A stretch of DNA of 64,000 nucleotides, from positions 1 through 64,000 of the forward strand of contig JAIELF010000037.1 of NCBI GenBank assembly GCA_019753235.1, read 5' to 3'. The notes under the pieces are model-generated. The model did not search any database. It saw nothing but the letters and a program-made list of their open reading frames with translations, and was not told the origin of the DNA. Below are positions 62,211 to 64,000 of the stretch, piece after piece. The position numbers were made by a program, and so were the translations under genes. The stretch comes from a bacterium (lineage in GTDB: Bacteria > Planctomycetota > Planctomycetia > Kolteriales > Kolteriaceae). Each line of letters starts with the position of its first letter. The first letter of the stretch is position 1.

Positions 62211-64000
62211 GTGCCCCAGGAACGCCGCGCAATATTGAAGGCGTCCGCGGTAGCCATCATCATCTACGCGGTGGTCGTGGTCATCCAAGCCAACTCGATC
62301 CCGTATCTCGGCATCCGGTTTTTTGTTCAGCATGTCCAGAAGGTCTCGGCCCTACCCGTCGATCCCGCGCCCGTTGGAATGGTTCTCCCTAACCCTCAGC
62401 CGGGCGATCTGCTCATTCAGATTGCCGGTAAGAGGGTCGAGCAAGGGCGGTCGCCTCTCGGGACCATTGTCAATACGATCGCCCATCTGCGAAACGACGC
62501 TCGCTTCCCTGCATCCCCAATCCAGAGGATCGAGGATCTTCGAAAGTTGGACGGGGGTGTGGCATCACTGGGGGGCGAGCGGTTTGTTCGTCTTCGTTTC
62601 GAAGCGCCGGCGTCGGATCGATCGGGGAGAGGGACCTTTGATCGATGGTTCCTTGTTGATGATCCCCCCTGGCAGCATTCGTTCGTCTCGATCGCCTGGT
62701 TGGCGATCGAGTCGATTGTTTTCTGGTTTGGCTGGCTGGTCTTTCGTCGTCGGCCCGAGGATGACTCGGCTGCCCTCTTCTTTCTGATGTGCATCGTGAC
62801 GGTGGGGGCCTACATGGGCTGGTACCACTGGCTCGAGATTGCCTCTAGTCCCGCGCTCGTTTTCGTGTTCGCGATCTGTGCGATGGCCGTCCCGCAGATC
62901 AGTCTCCATTTTCACATGGTGGCTCCGACGCCCAAGCGCGTTCTGCAGCTTTATCCTCGCTCATCGCTATTGCTCTTGTACGGTGTGCCCTGTGCGATCC
63001 AGCTTGGGGTACTCTGGTCGATCTCGCGTCTCTTCTACACGTTCCGGCACGAACTCCCGGCCGAGGGTGCTCGGTGGGAAGCGATTCTGGCGACGCTCCT
63101 TTGGGTTTACATGGTGCTAGGGGCGGGAATGTTTGTCGGTTGTGTGGCGAGTCTTTGGCACAGCTATCGATTCCCGCGACAGCCCAGCCATCGCGATCAA
63201 GTTCGCTGGCTGCTGGGGGGGTCGATCGTTGCGGGCCTGTTCATTGGTTACAGTCTTTGGACTGCCGCCGTCGACCGAGCTGGCTTTCTCGTCGGCGAAG
63301 CGACATGGGCGATGTTCGCGGCATCTCTGTCGTTTGTGGCGGCATACTCCGTTAGTATTCTTCGTTATCGATTTCTCAGCATTGAAGAGATTGTCGAACA
63401 GCGTGGATGGAAGTATCTCCTCATTAGGCTTCTGGGGGCGATCCTCTTTTATGGTCTGGTGATTGCCGTCGTCGCATTGACTCCTCGCTTGTTTGCCAAC
63501 ATTCCGCAGCCGGCCGGGCTTCTTCCAAGTGCATTTGTCGTTCTCGTTCTTTATATTCTGACGACGATCCGCTCTTGGCTTTCCGGAATTCTCGATCGTC
63601 GATTCTATCGAGAGCGGAGTCAGCTCGACTGGGCGATGCGGCGAATGAATGAGGCGGTGGGCAATCTTGTTGAGCCGAGCACCATTCATCGCCATGTTCT
63701 GGTGATCGCTACCAACAGCGTGAATGCCCGGGGGGGTGTCATTTATCTTCGCTCGGTGAAGGCCGGCTTTAATGCAGCGGAGACGACCGGCGAGGTCGAC
63801 ATGCCTCGATTCTTTGAAGCAAGTCATCCTCTCGTGGAGCAATTGCAACAGGGAAGCCTGTTGCAACGGTCCAGCCGATCTCTCATTCGAGAGGATACCG
63901 TGGCTCAGCTTCTTCGAAATGCGGATGCAGAACTGGCGCAGCCTCTTCTTCGAGAGGATAAATTGATCGGGTTCGTGTTGATCGGTCCGCGTCGCGAGGG
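62211..64000 (+). CDS. Membrane-bound sensor protein with GAF-like domain (partial, runs off the window)
   Basis: The frame is open from a GTG at 62211 (GGGAGTAGG lies just before) to the end of the window, at least 596 codons. It starts with a membrane helix (AVAIIIYAVVVVIQANSI), then an extracytoplasmic part of about 130 residues, then about seven to eight membrane segments (about 165-425), and from about 455 a cytoplasmic coiled linker (RRFYRERSQLDWAMRRMNEAVG) leading into a GAF-like sensor domain (about 490-596). Such a layout precedes a histidine-kinase, phosphatase or cyclase output domain, which lies outside the window, so its output activity cannot be stated. Confidence 0.7.
   Translation, partial: MPQERRAILKASAVAIIIYAVVVVIQANSIPYLGIRFFVQHVQKVSALPVDPAPVGMVLPNPQPGDLLIQIAGKRVEQGRSPLGTIVNTIAHLRNDARFPASPIQRIEDLRKLDGGVASLGGERFVRLRFEAPASDRSGRGTFDRWFLVDDPPWQHSFVSIAWLAIESIVFWFGWLVFRRRPEDDSAALFFLMCIVTVGAYMGWYHWLEIASSPALVFVFAICAMAVPQISLHFHMVAPTPKRVLQLYPRSSLLLLYGVPCAIQLGVLWSISRLFYTFRHELPAEGARWEAILATLLWVYMVLGAGMFVGCVASLWHSYRFPRQPSHRDQVRWLLGGSIVAGLFIGYSLWTAAVDRAGFLVGEATWAMFAASLSFVAAYSVSILRYRFLSIEEIVEQRGWKYLLIRLLGAILFYGLVIAVVALTPRLFANIPQPAGLLPSAFVVLVLYILTTIRSWLSGILDRRFYRERSQLDWAMRRMNEAVGNLVEPSTIHRHVLVIATNSVNARGGVIYLRSVKAGFNAAETTGEVDMPRFFEASHPLVEQLQQGSLLQRSSRSLIREDTVAQLLRNADAELAQPLLREDKLIGFVLIGPRRE

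Noticed and set aside
1-64000. CRISPR arrays, insertion sequences and prophage genes
   Set aside because: No regularly spaced repeats, transposase, integrase or phage structural genes were seen.

Overview
The window looks like chromosomal DNA of a member of the phylum Planctomycetota, with a moderately high G+C content (my reading, not a computed value). The phylum call rests on families that are typical of, or strongly enriched in, planctomycetes: a YTV-repeat cell-envelope protein (38322-39311), a DUF1559 prepilin-like protein (13517-14578), a DUF1080 sugar-hydrolase-like protein (50203-50826), a PEP-CTERM-type exported protein (5929-6744), a Ser/Thr kinase with a GYF_2-like tail, a planctomycete-style ECF sigma factor and a small basic AT-hook-like protein. 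No rRNA, convincing tRNA, insertion sequence, prophage or CRISPR array is visible.

Layout. 1-9.8 kb: GH57 glucanotransferase, gamma-carbonic anhydrase-like protein, small DNA-binding protein, a gene-poor 1.3 kb stretch, DUF420 membrane protein, PEP-CTERM protein, ThiF/MoeB enzyme, a lipoprotein, a DUF2007-like protein and an orphan FliH/SctL-like protein. 10-22 kb: CTP synthase, glycine decarboxylase subunit 2, DUF1559 protein, a NagB-like isomerase with xylulokinase, ComEC, an ABC-F ATPase and a sugar N-acetyltransferase. 22-32 kb: a sigma-70 factor, a polysaccharide ABC exporter (Wzt/Wzm, convergent), a protein with three PhyH dioxygenase modules and a membrane protein with two carbohydrate-binding-like domains. 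32-46 kb: a 1500-residue TPR-secretin, an ECF sigma factor, a Dabb protein, the YTV protein, BioF, a Ser/Thr kinase, a thiolase-like protein, a YhaM-type exoribonuclease and an FHA protein. 46-64 kb: a TPR membrane protein, a WbpG-type N-acetyl-sugar amidotransferase, MetF, a DUF1080 protein, RarA, an ABA4-like protein, a Nudix-like protein, GltX, a DUF3592-like protein, a DedA-like protein, HisF2 and HisH2, a WxcM/CapF-type cupin, a DegT/DnrJ aminotransferase, an alpha/beta hydrolase and the 5' part of a membrane sensor that runs off the window.

How the genes may work together. The clearest theme is surface-glycan chemistry. WbpG (47577), HisH2 (58142) and HisF2 (57159) form the known three-part machine that turns an N-acetyl group of a sugar nucleotide into an acetamidino group. 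HisF2 lacks the usual histidine-pathway aspartate in its CL-D motif. A DegT aminotransferase and a WxcM/CapF-like cupin lie divergently next to hisH2. A WbpD/FdtC-type N-acetyltransferase (21876) and a Wzm/Wzt exporter (23932-26440) lie further left. Together they suggest an acetamido/acetamidino-sugar polymer exported by an ABC transporter, although the genes are scattered over about 39 kb. The most unusual single gene is the triple PhyH protein (27040-29664): its third module carries its own in-frame Shine-Dalgarno and ATG, and its middle module has an HxE instead of an HxD iron site.

Most other genes are housekeeping. Start codons were moved from the longest open frame where a Shine-Dalgarno, signal peptide or family length argued for it; these choices are stated per gene.
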